From Bacteroidota bacterium (GTDB lineage Bacteria; Bacteroidota; Bacteroidia; Chitinophagales; UBA2359), in NCBI GenBank assembly GCA_020631675.1, contig JAHDGT010000132.1:1-9979 (forward strand): a stretch of DNA of 9,979 bases. Reading direction: 5' to 3'. Positions 1 through 6,226 of this stretch are shown here, in pieces (the stretch's first letter is position 1; each line of letters begins with the position of its first letter). The notes below the pieces were generated by a model, which was not told the origin of the DNA, ran no database searches, and was given only the letters and a program-made list of their open reading frames with translations. The position numbers were made by a program, and so were the translations under genes.

Positions 1-771
1 GAGCTGATCGACCAGAACCCTTTAGGTAGGTCTTCCAGGTCTAATCCGGTGACTTATGTGAAGGCTTATGATGCGATCAGAGAGCTGTTCGCTTCGCAGG
101 GCTTATCTAAGATCCGAGGCTTCGCACCTAAGCATTTCTCTTTTAATGTAGAAGGTGGTAGATGTGAAACTTGTAAGGGCGATGGGCACGTAGTTGTAGA
201 GATGCAGTTCTTAGCGGATGTGAAATTGGAATGTGATGACTGTAATGGTCAGCGTTTTAAGAGAGGGATTTTAGACGTGCGCTATAAAGAGAAAAATATT
301 GACGAGGTACTCAATATGAGCATTGATGAGGCCGTTGAGTTTTTTGAAGATCGTAAGGATGTGATGCAGAAGCTGAAACCACTACAAGACGTGGGCTTGG
401 GCTATGTGCAATTGGGGCAGAGCAATAGCACCTTGAGCGGGGGTGAAGCACAGCGCGTGAAGCTGGCCAGCTATCTGGCGAAAGGGAAGAAAACCTTACC
501 GATGCTGTTCATTTTTGATGAGCCTAGTACGGGCCTGCATTTTCACGACATCAGTAAATTATTAAAAGCTTTTAATGCTTTGGTGGATCAAGGACATACC
601 ATCATTATTGTAGAGCATAATATGGACATCATTAAATGTGCGGATCATGTGATCGACTTAGGTCCGGATGGTGGTGATGAGGGTGGACAGTTGTTGTATC
701 AAGGTCCGCCAGAGGGATTGGTGAAGGTAAAGAATAGCCATACGGCTCGTTATTTGAAGGATTTGTTGTAG
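1..771 (+). CDS. uvrA: UvrA excinuclease ABC subunit A, C-terminal 256 residues (5' end outside window)
   Basis: UvrA is the ATP-driven damage-recognition subunit of the UvrABC nucleotide-excision-repair nuclease in the cytoplasm. The reading frame is open from base 1, so the gene starts upstream; only the second ATPase half is present (the whole family is about 930-950 aa). Numbering codons from base 1, the second zinc-finger module has cysteines C55 and C58 (CETC) and C78 and C81 (CDDC). The ABC signature LSGGEAQ is at 145-151, Walker B with the catalytic glutamate (FDEPS) around D173/E174, and the H-loop histidine (VEHN) at H206. The end, SHTARYLKDLL, is typical of UvrA. The text between signature and Walker B (LASYLAKGKK, FIFDEP) differs somewhat from E. 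coli UvrA (ILDEP); Bacteroidota often carry two UvrA proteins, so this may be the primary copy or a paralogue. No clear terminator follows the TAG stop. Identity as UvrA is very secure. Confidence 0.97.
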   Translation, partial: ELIDQNPLGRSSRSNPVTYVKAYDAIRELFASQGLSKIRGFAPKHFSFNVEGGRCETCKGDGHVVVEMQFLADVKLECDDCNGQRFKRGILDVRYKEKNIDEVLNMSIDEAVEFFEDRKDVMQKLKPLQDVGLGYVQLGQSNSTLSGGEAQRVKLASYLAKGKKTLPMLFIFDEPSTGLHFHDISKLLKAFNALVDQGHTIIIVEHNMDIIKCADHVIDLGPDGGDEGGQLLYQGPPEGLVKVKNSHTARYLKDLL

Positions 772-788
772 AGGTGGCTTAGGTAATC

Positions 789-823
789 AGACTTGAGACT
801 CGAGATATGAGACTTGAGACTTT
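789..823 (+). repeat. Five degenerate 7-bp tandem units (AGACTTG type)
   Basis: Reading in sevens from 789 gives AGACTTG, AGACTCG, AGATATG, AGACTTG, AGACTTT. The 12-mer AGACTTGAGACT occurs at 789-800 and again at 810-821. The array lies in the 93-bp gap between uvrA and the phosphatase gene. Two units of the same family (AGACGTG, AGACAGC) are read on the opposite strand just after the phosphatase gene (1487 to 1474). What it does is unknown; it could be a dispersed intergenic repeat or a slipped-strand microsatellite. Confidence 0.7.
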
Positions 824-824
824 G

Positions 825-840
825 TACAGAGCGCACTGTA
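825..840. promoter_or_regulatory. Imperfect 16-bp palindrome upstream of the HAD phosphatase gene
   Basis: TACAG-A-GCGC-A-CTGTA is symmetric apart from one A/A mismatched pair (830/835). It ends 24 bp before the ATG at 865, a position where an operator could lie. Palindromes of this size can arise by chance and no regulator is encoded nearby, so an operator role is only a possibility. Confidence 0.25.
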
Positions 841-864
841 ACCTAAATAATGAGGTAGTTTAAC

Positions 865-1455
865 ATGTCGCACCTATTAGTGGAAAACACACCCTCTTTT
901 TTCAAACAAGATTTTACTGACTGGACACTGTTTCTGGATCGCGACGGGGTGATCAATCACAATGCGCCTAATAGGGGCTATGTGCTGCGTAAAGAAGACT
1001 TTAATTGGATGCCCGGAGCTTTGGACGCTATCGCAGCACTTAGTCAGTGTTTTGCTCACATCATCATTGTCACGAATCAACAAGGAGTGGGTAAGGGACT
1101 CATGAGTGAAAAAGATCTGGGCGAGATACATGATCATATGCTACAAAGCATAGCTCAAGCAGGCGGGCGAATCACCGACCTCTTTTATTGCCCGCATTTA
1201 GCAAGTGAAGGCTGTGCCTGCCGTAAACCGCGAACAGGCATGGTGGAACAAGCCAGAGATAGGTACCATGATATTGATTTCGAAAAAACCATTTTCATAG
1301 GTGATTCCCTTTCGGATATGAAACTTGCCTGTGGGATTTGTTGCACTTCGGTATTACTTACTGCAGACCATGATGAGATTGACCCGGAAGCATTGGATTT
1401 AGCAGACTATCACGAACAAACACTTGCTAGCTTTTCCTTAATGTTAAGGAATTAG
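865..1455 (+). CDS. gmhB: HAD-superfamily (IIIA) phosphatase, GmhB-type heptose-1,7-bisphosphate 7-phosphatase
   Basis: Likely a cytoplasmic Mg-dependent phosphatase that removes the 7-phosphate of D-glycero-D-manno-heptose 1,7-bisphosphate on the way to ADP-heptose for LPS core. All four HAD motifs are visible: DRDG with D25 (nucleophile) and D27; T70 in VTNQQG; K121 in CRKPRTG; D147 and D151 in GDSLSD. The GmhB-type zinc loop C109-x-H111-x5-C117-x-C119 precedes motif III and separates it from phosphoglycolate phosphatases. Histidinol-phosphate phosphatase (HisB N-domain) shares these motifs and is the main alternative. The 196-aa length fits the family with about 20 extra N-terminal residues. 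The ATG is chosen because an in-frame TAG lies at 856-858. No Shine-Dalgarno is obvious. No other heptose or LPS genes are visible, so the substrate is inferred from the family. Confidence 0.8.
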   Translation: MSHLLVENTPSFFKQDFTDWTLFLDRDGVINHNAPNRGYVLRKEDFNWMPGALDAIAALSQCFAHIIIVTNQQGVGKGLMSEKDLGEIHDHMLQSIAQAGGRITDLFYCPHLASEGCACRKPRTGMVEQARDRYHDIDFEKTIFIGDSLSDMKLACGICCTSVLLTADHDEIDPEALDLADYHEQTLASFSLMLRN

Positions 1456-1473
1456 ATATAACATTATCAATTA

Positions 1474-1497
1474 GCTGTCTCACGTCTTTCAGCTGTC
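1474..1497 (-). repeat. Short inverted counterpart of the upstream heptamer array, with AGCTGTC direct repeats
   Basis: On the minus strand 1487-1481 reads AGACGTG and 1480-1474 reads AGACAGC, two units related to the array at 789-823 but on the other strand. On the plus strand AGCTGTC occurs at 1473-1479 and 1491-1497. Together with the upstream array this brackets the phosphatase gene with related repeats in opposite orientation. It is only two units, so similarity by chance is possible. Confidence 0.4.
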
Positions 1498-1643
1498 ATC
1501 AAGCCTATAAAATAGTGTTAAACTATCCGACTAAGTGATGCCGATTTAGTATCTTAGCAGACCTAACACTCCCCTTTTAAACGCATGATCGGTTTAGGCT
1601 CTTCATGCTCCAAAGAGTAAGCAATAAACAAAGTTATCCCCTA

Positions 1644-1651
1644 TACTTTTG
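1644..1651 (+). promoter_or_regulatory. Candidate Bacteroidota -7 promoter element (TAnnTTTG) upstream of recQ
   Basis: TACTTTTG matches the TAnnTTTG -7 consensus of the Bacteroidota primary sigma factor exactly. No TTG is seen at the expected -33 spacing, and the element is about 280 bp before the recQ start. If used, the recQ transcript would carry a long leader with the hairpins at 1687-1724 and 1817-1837. An 8-mer with six fixed bases turns up by chance often in AT-rich DNA, so support is weak. Confidence 0.25.
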
Positions 1652-1663
1652 TTTTCGCTCTTG

Positions 1664-1724
1664 GGCTTCGTTTCTTTTGAACATACAGCCATTTTAATGG
1701 CTTGGTTTCTTTGTTTGAAACCAA
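1664..1724. repeat. Direct repeat pair plus perfect hairpin in the recQ upstream gap
   Basis: GGCTTCGTTTCTTT (1664-1677) recurs with a single mismatch as GGCTTGGTTTCTTT (1699-1712), 35 bp later. The second copy overlaps an 8-bp perfect hairpin, TTGGTTTC/GAAACCAA with a 7-nt loop (1702-1724), which is directly preceded by a 7-bp inverted repeat AGCCATT/AATGGCT with a 2-nt centre. This compact arrangement is unlike plain spacer DNA and resembles a REP-like intergenic unit. Confidence 0.5.
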
Positions 1725-1929
1725 CTCTCTTAGCTCGAATTGACCTTAGAGGGAGGGTATGAAGTCGGGCCTTTGCGAAAGAGAAAGGGGGATGCTTAAA
1801 GCATGAACATAGCTTTGCTTTTAGCCTTTTTAAAAGCGGCTTACATGCTGTATTTTTTTTGTATATTCGGATATGCAAGATCGTATTACTGGAATCCATT
1901 ACAAGTAAAAAGAAAGCAACGCAGATATA

Positions 1930-4131
1930 ATGATAGCAGCAGGAAGTGATTTATTACATAATGCATTAGCGGAGTATTTTGGATTTGATGCATTCAAGGG
2001 TGATCAAGAAAAGATCATAAAGAGTTTATTAAACGATAAAGACACCTTGGTGATCATGCCTACAGGAGGTGGGAAATCATTGTGTTACCAGTTGCCTGCG
2101 ATCATGCAGGAGGGTACAGCATTGATCATATCCCCTTTGATCGCCTTGATGAAAAATCAAGTAGACCTGGTCAGGGGCTATAGTAGCAACGATAGCATTG
2201 CCCACTACATGAATTCCTCACTCAGCAGAACGCAATTGAAGCAGGTGCATAAGGATTTGTTAGCTGGCGAGACCAAACTACTATATGTAGCACCGGAAAC
2301 GCTTACCAAAGCAGAAACCATAGCATTGTTTCAACAGTTGAATATTTCATTCGTGGCTGTTGACGAGGCGCACTGTATTTCCGAATGGGGGCATGACTTC
2401 CGCCCGGAGTACCGCCGCATCCGTGAAATGGTTGACGACATAAAGTCAGATATTCCGATCATTGCCTTAACAGCTACCGCCACACCTAAAGTGCGTACGG
2501 ACATCATCAAGAACTTAAAACTGCAAGAACCTGATATCTACATCAGCTCCTTCAACCGTACGGATCTGTACTATGATGTTCGTCCTAAAGGCAAAAAAGA
2601 TGAAGTACTCGCCAATATCGTTCGATTCATTAAAAAAGATGGGCAGCGTTCTGGCATCATCTATTGCCTGAACAGAAAAACGACGGAAGAACTAGCGGAG
2701 CAATTGGTGGCCAACGGCATTAAAGCAGCGGCTTATCATGCTGGTTTAGACTCTTCTACTCGCTCTTCCAGACAAGACCAGTTTTTATCTGAAGATGTGG
2801 ATGTGATCGTGGCTACTATCGCTTTCGGTATGGGTATCGACAAGCCCGATGTGCGCTTTGTGATCCACTACAATATGCCTAAAAGCTTGGAGAACTACTA
2901 CCAAGAAACAGGTAGAGCCGGTCGTGATGGCATGGGAGGCACTTGTTTGGGCTTCTTCAACTATGCCGATATGACCAAGTTGGAGAAATTCATGCGCGAT
3001 AAGAAGGTCTCTGAGCGGGATATTGGTGCACAGCATATTGCAGAAGTGACTTCCTATGCGGAAACCGCGGAATGTAGACGTAGATTCCTTTTACACTATT
3101 TCGGTGAAGACTTTGGAAAAAACACCTGCGATGGCTGCGACAACTGTCGCCACCCGAAAGAAAAGGTAGATGTGAAGGAAGAAATGGTTTTACTCATTAA
3201 AGCCATTCAGAGCCTGAAAGAAAACTACAATGCGAAATATGTAGTGAGCTTCTTAAGAGGTACTGCTGTACACAATGGAAGCGATGCGAAAATAGATAGC
3301 AATGCCTTGTACGGCGCAGGAAAAGCACATGATGATGGCTTCTGGAATTCGGTCATTACTCAAGCAACGATCAAAGGCTGGGTACGTAAAGACATCGAGC
3401 ATTATGGCGTTTTAAGAGTCCAAGCTGCCGGCGAAGCATTCTTAAAAACACCTAGTGACATACAGATCGCATTGAATCACGACCTGAAAAGCACAGCTGC
3501 TGTCTCTGATACCGATAGTGCTCGCAAGGGCAGTGCTTTAGACCCTCTTTTACTGGGTATGCTGAAAGACTTGCGTAAAGAGGTGGCTAAACGCAAGAAA
3601 GTGCCGACTTATGTGGTCTTCCAGGATCGCTCTCTTGAAGAAATGGCCACTTTCTACCCCATCAATTCCGAAGAATTGGAATCTATCAATGGGGTAAATA
3701 AGGGTAAGATCCGTAAATATGGTAAAGACTTCCTAGAATTGATCGGAGGCTATGTTGAGGAGAACGACATCGAACGCTTGGGAGATGTACTGATCAAAAC
3801 CGTTGCTTCTAAATCTAAAAGCAAGGTCACGATCATTAAGAACATCGACCTCAAAATCTCTTTCGACCAGATCGCTCGCGATCTCAGTATAAACATGGAG
3901 GAGCTACTACATGAGATCGAAACCATTCTTGATTCTGGTATGAAACTCAATATCGACTACCACATCAATGATTGCTTGGATGAGTACCAGCAGGAAGAGT
4001 TGTACGACTATTTCATGGAGGCCGAGAATGATTCCATTAAAGCCGCTTATCATGAACTAGAAGAAGATGAGTACACCGAAGAAGACATCCGATTAATGCG
4101 CATCAAGTTCTTATCTGAATTGGCGTATTGA
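1930..4131 (+). CDS. recQ: ATP-dependent DNA helicase RecQ
   Basis: RecQ is a cytoplasmic 3'-5' DNA helicase acting in recombinational repair and stalled-fork processing. The SF2 core is complete: Walker A PTGGGKS with K49; DEAH box D145-H148; motif III LTATATP; and motif VI QETGRAGRDG from Q325, with R329 and R332. The RecQ zinc-binding subdomain follows with C382, C400, C403 and C406, then a winged-helix region and an HRDC domain at about 537-607. Residues about 638-733 add a C-terminal extension with an HTH-like stretch and an acidic end. At 733 aa it is longer than E. coli RecQ (about 609 aa), which I recall as usual for Bacteroidota. The ATG at 1930 is the first in frame after a TAA at 1906-1908; there is no strong Shine-Dalgarno, although AAAAAGAAAG lies upstream. 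The gene ends just before a strong terminator and appears monocistronic. Confidence 0.98.
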   Translation: MIAAGSDLLHNALAEYFGFDAFKGDQEKIIKSLLNDKDTLVIMPTGGGKSLCYQLPAIMQEGTALIISPLIALMKNQVDLVRGYSSNDSIAHYMNSSLSRTQLKQVHKDLLAGETKLLYVAPETLTKAETIALFQQLNISFVAVDEAHCISEWGHDFRPEYRRIREMVDDIKSDIPIIALTATATPKVRTDIIKNLKLQEPDIYISSFNRTDLYYDVRPKGKKDEVLANIVRFIKKDGQRSGIIYCLNRKTTEELAEQLVANGIKAAAYHAGLDSSTRSSRQDQFLSEDVDVIVATIAFGMGIDKPDVRFVIHYNMPKSLENYYQETGRAGRDGMGGTCLGFFNYADMTKLEKFMRDKKVSERDIGAQHIAEVTSYAETAECRRRFLLHYFGEDFGKNTCDGCDNCRHPKEKVDVKEEMVLLIKAIQSLKENYNAKYVVSFLRGTAVHNGSDAKIDSNALYGAGKAHDDGFWNSVITQATIKGWVRKDIEHYGVLRVQAAGEAFLKTPSDIQIALNHDLKSTAAVSDTDSARKGSALDPLLLGMLKDLRKEVAKRKKVPTYVVFQDRSLEEMATFYPINSEELESINGVNKGKIRKYGKDFLELIGGYVEENDIERLGDVLIKTVASKSKSKVTIIKNIDLKISFDQIARDLSINMEELLHEIETILDSGMKLNIDYHINDCLDEYQQEELYDYFMEAENDSIKAAYHELEEDEYTEEDIRLMRIKFLSELAY

Positions 4132-4155
4132 TGGTATTAATTCTCTTACCTCAAT

Positions 4156-4195
4156 AAAAAAGGGGCGGTATCCAATTGGATACCGCCCCTTTTTT
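4156..4195. terminator. Bidirectional rho-independent terminator, perfect 40-bp palindrome
   Basis: Six A, then GGGGCGGTATCC, a central AATT, then GGATACCGCCCC and six T, with no mismatch across 40 bp. The GC-rich stem followed by a T tract on each strand fits intrinsic termination in both directions. It lies 24 bp after the recQ stop and 27 bp after the stop of the converging minus-strand gene, so one element can serve both. Confidence 0.95.
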
Positions 4196-4222
4196 CATTC
4201 TCCTATTCGTTCGTTAGGCACA

Positions 4223-6166
4223 CTACTTCTTCTTACGCTTCAATAAGCGACTCGCCTGCGCTACCCAACGGTCTCTACGAATACGCCCTGGGAAGAACTC
4301 GATCGCATCCGTGATATTGTCTTCGTCTTTCGGACTTAAGTTCGATATCTGGCGGAAAGTGTAAATGCCCAAGGCATTCAACTTCTCTTCAATGAAAGGG
4401 CCGATCCCCTTGATCTCTTTCAAATTATCCCTCTCACTCTCATCCGCTTTACCAATAGAAGAAAAATCAAGATTTGCCGCCTTCGCACGTATTTTATCTA
4501 ATACCGCTGATTTATCCGCTTGTTTAGAATTAGAAGAATTGGCGTTCGTCTTTTTAGGCGCAGGTGGCTTTGGCTTAGCAGCTTCAACAGCCTTTGCCGC
4601 TGCCTCCTCTGCCTTCTTGACCGCTTCCGCCTGCTTCTTCGCCTGAGCATCCAGATCCGCTTGTAATTTCTGAATACGCGCTCTACTCTCTTCTAACTGC
4701 TTACGCGCCTCCGCCAAAGCACTCTTATAACCTTCCGCATCTTCGCCGCCTGTCGTTGCGGCTTTAGATGCCTCTGCTACATCTTTCTTCAAACCACTGA
4801 TCTCCGATTTGAATTTTTTCTGCTCTTTTTCCAACTCATCCACTCTGGCCTTATAAGCCTTTTTCGCTTCTTCTAAGGCAGATAGTTTCGTATTCATCAA
4901 CTCGATTTCAGCCTTCGCCTCATCGGTAACTACTGGGGCAGGAGCGTCCGTTGGAGCACTTGCCGCTAATAGCGCGGGATCCACGTCCTTACCCGAACTC
5001 AAAGACAAAGTCAATTCGTGATTGTGCTTTTCTAGGTTCGTCACCTTCTGCTTCAGGTATTCCTTATCATTCTTCAACTCTTTGAACTTCGTCCAATCCA
5101 TCTCTAAAGAATCAATTTGTGCCAACTGCTTTTTCGATTCTTTTTGCGATTCCTCTAACTTCAAAGACAATTCCGTGTTATGCGCCTCAATATTCTCTAC
5201 TCGCTTATTCATGCGGACTACCTCCTGCTCCATATTCGCCAAGTCGCCGTGTTTGCCAGCTTCCTGTTGCAGTTCGATTTCCTTACTCACCAACTGCTCC
5301 TTCAACTGAGCGATCTTCTGCGCGTCACTCTTTGATTTCACCACCAAATTGTGCTGCTTGATCTTCATGTCCTCCAGCTCACTCACCATGCTCTCACTAT
5401 TGCCTTTCAAAGCATTCGCCTCCACAATGGCCGATTTGTACTCCTCAAATTTCGGGCGCATTTTTTGGTATTCCATACGCACTGCTAATAGCTGTTCTAA
5501 CTCAGCAGTCTGTTTGTCATTCTCTTCAGATAAAGCATTACCAAAGGCTTTCGCTTCTTCCAGATCTTTCGCATAAAGGTCACGTTGCTTCGCCACCTCA
5601 TCTAACTTCAACTTCAGCTCACGCTTCTCATCATCCCAGCTTCCTTGCGTACCCAATAAAGTACCGTACTGCTTCTCGATCTCTAACAATCTATTGATCG
5701 TCGTGTCTTTTTCAGAGATCACCGCATCCTTAGCCGCCAAATCAGCATCAATAGACTCGTAACCACTCTGCAATACACCCATCTCTTGGCGCATCTTTAA
5801 CAGCAAAGCCTTCGTGTCCGCATGCTGGCTATGTAAAGCATCATACTTGGTCTGCAGATCCCCACTGTCCACCTTCAACAAGCTCAATTCACTATTCGCG
5901 GATTCCAGCTGTCCTCTCGTAGAAGTCAACTGTTCATCTAAACTCAAGCGCGAACGCTCAGCAGAATCATAAGCCGATTGAATCTTATCCTTGTCGCCTT
6001 GCAAAACACCGAACTTGCCGTTCAAGTCCTGGTATTCTCCATTCAGCTTTTTATAGCGTCTGCTGTGCTTCCACCAAGTCAGCAGCCATACCAATAGCAT
6101 CGCCACCAACAACATCAGTCCAATGGTCGCGATATCTTCCCACATTTGCGGTGTAATTTCAGGCAT
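4223..6166 (-). CDS. Membrane-anchored coiled-coil protein with C-terminal helix-hairpin-helix domain
   Basis: Function unknown. The 647-aa protein has one hydrophobic helix at about residues 13-31, with acidic residues before it and KHSRRYKK after it, so positive-inside topology puts the rest in the cytoplasm. Residues about 40-395 and 415-525 are rich in heptad-like E/K/L/Q sequence (long coiled coil), broken by an Ala/Pro stretch at about 398-413. A basic Pro/Lys/Asn/Ser linker (530-552) follows. The motif VLDKIRAKAANLDFSSIG (555-572) leads to a helix-hairpin-helix domain at 580-647 (KGIGP at 586-590, FFPGRIRRDRW at 624-634) and a KRKKK end. That domain resembles the H3TH/HhH group of COG3743, named for similarity to flap endonucleases; no nuclease core is seen. 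DNA binding is inferred. It is the second gene of a pair with the OmpA-like gene, 60 bp apart. Ends at the shared terminator. Confidence 0.85.
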   Translation of the reverse strand: MPEITPQMWEDIATIGLMLLVAMLLVWLLTWWKHSRRYKKLNGEYQDLNGKFGVLQGDKDKIQSAYDSAERSRLSLDEQLTSTRGQLESANSELSLLKVDSGDLQTKYDALHSQHADTKALLLKMRQEMGVLQSGYESIDADLAAKDAVISEKDTTINRLLEIEKQYGTLLGTQGSWDDEKRELKLKLDEVAKQRDLYAKDLEEAKAFGNALSEENDKQTAELEQLLAVRMEYQKMRPKFEEYKSAIVEANALKGNSESMVSELEDMKIKQHNLVVKSKSDAQKIAQLKEQLVSKEIELQQEAGKHGDLANMEQEVVRMNKRVENIEAHNTELSLKLEESQKESKKQLAQIDSLEMDWTKFKELKNDKEYLKQKVTNLEKHNHELTLSLSSGKDVDPALLAASAPTDAPAPVVTDEAKAEIELMNTKLSALEEAKKAYKARVDELEKEQKKFKSEISGLKKDVAEASKAATTGGEDAEGYKSALAEARKQLEESRARIQKLQADLDAQAKKQAEAVKKAEEAAAKAVEAAKPKPPAPKKTNANSSNSKQADKSAVLDKIRAKAANLDFSSIGKADESERDNLKEIKGIGPFIEEKLNALGIYTFRQISNLSPKDEDNITDAIEFFPGRIRRDRWVAQASRLLKRKKK

Positions 6167-6173
6167 GATCTTA

Positions 6174-6178
6174 TCCTT
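6174..6178 (-). promoter_or_regulatory. Shine-Dalgarno-like AAGGA before the coiled-coil/HhH gene
   Basis: On the minus strand AAGGA lies 7 nt before the ATG that ends at 6166. It supports that start, as does an in-frame TGA 11 codons upstream (minus strand, 6202-6200). A good Shine-Dalgarno is less common in Bacteroidota, and the other starts in this window lack one at proper spacing. Confidence 0.5.
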
Positions 6179-6226
6179 ATTTTTTTGAGGGCGAAGTGGT
6201 CATCCCACCTCTTTATTTTCAAATTC

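Larger units (their letters stand above)
1456..1929. other. 474-bp gap without a convincing gene, rich in short inverted repeats
   Basis: No convincing protein gene or tRNA is seen. Several secondary-structure elements are: nested repeats AGTGTTA (1514-1520)/TAACACT (1564-1570) enclosing CTAAG (1531-1535)/CTTAG (1553-1557); GCATGA (1583-1588)/TCATGC (1603-1608); AGCCATT (1687-1693)/AATGGCT (1696-1702); TTGGTTTC (1702-1709)/GAAACCAA (1717-1724); the palindrome ATGCTTAAAGCAT near 1792-1804; and GCTTTTA (1817-1823)/TAAAAGC (1831-1837). A T run follows at about 1853-1860. The stretch must also hold the 3' end of the phosphatase transcript and probably the recQ promoter. It could be an intergenic repeat family, a non-coding RNA or a decayed element; the sequence alone does not decide. 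Confidence 0.6.

Noticed and set aside
1514..1580. Nested inverted repeats after the phosphatase gene as an intrinsic terminator
   Set aside because: The stem is AT-rich and interrupted, and is followed by CCCCTTTTAA rather than a proper T run; kept only as part of the structured gap.
1603..1899. 98-codon open frame on the minus strand in the phosphatase-recQ gap
   Set aside because: No recognisable domain, basic low-complexity composition, and it reads straight through several inverted and direct repeats; it more likely reflects an intergenic repeat than a gene. A protein match in distant species or ribosome profiling would change this.
4365..5576. Several open frames of 75-95 codons on the plus strand opposite the coiled-coil/HhH gene
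   Set aside because: They are mirror frames of a heptad-rich gene (Ser/Phe/Leu-rich translations) with no domain and no start signals.
6185..6226. GTGG/CCAC hairpin between the OmpA-like and HhH genes as a terminator
   Set aside because: Only a 4-bp core stem and no T tract after it on the minus strand, so it gives no reason to split the two genes into separate transcripts.
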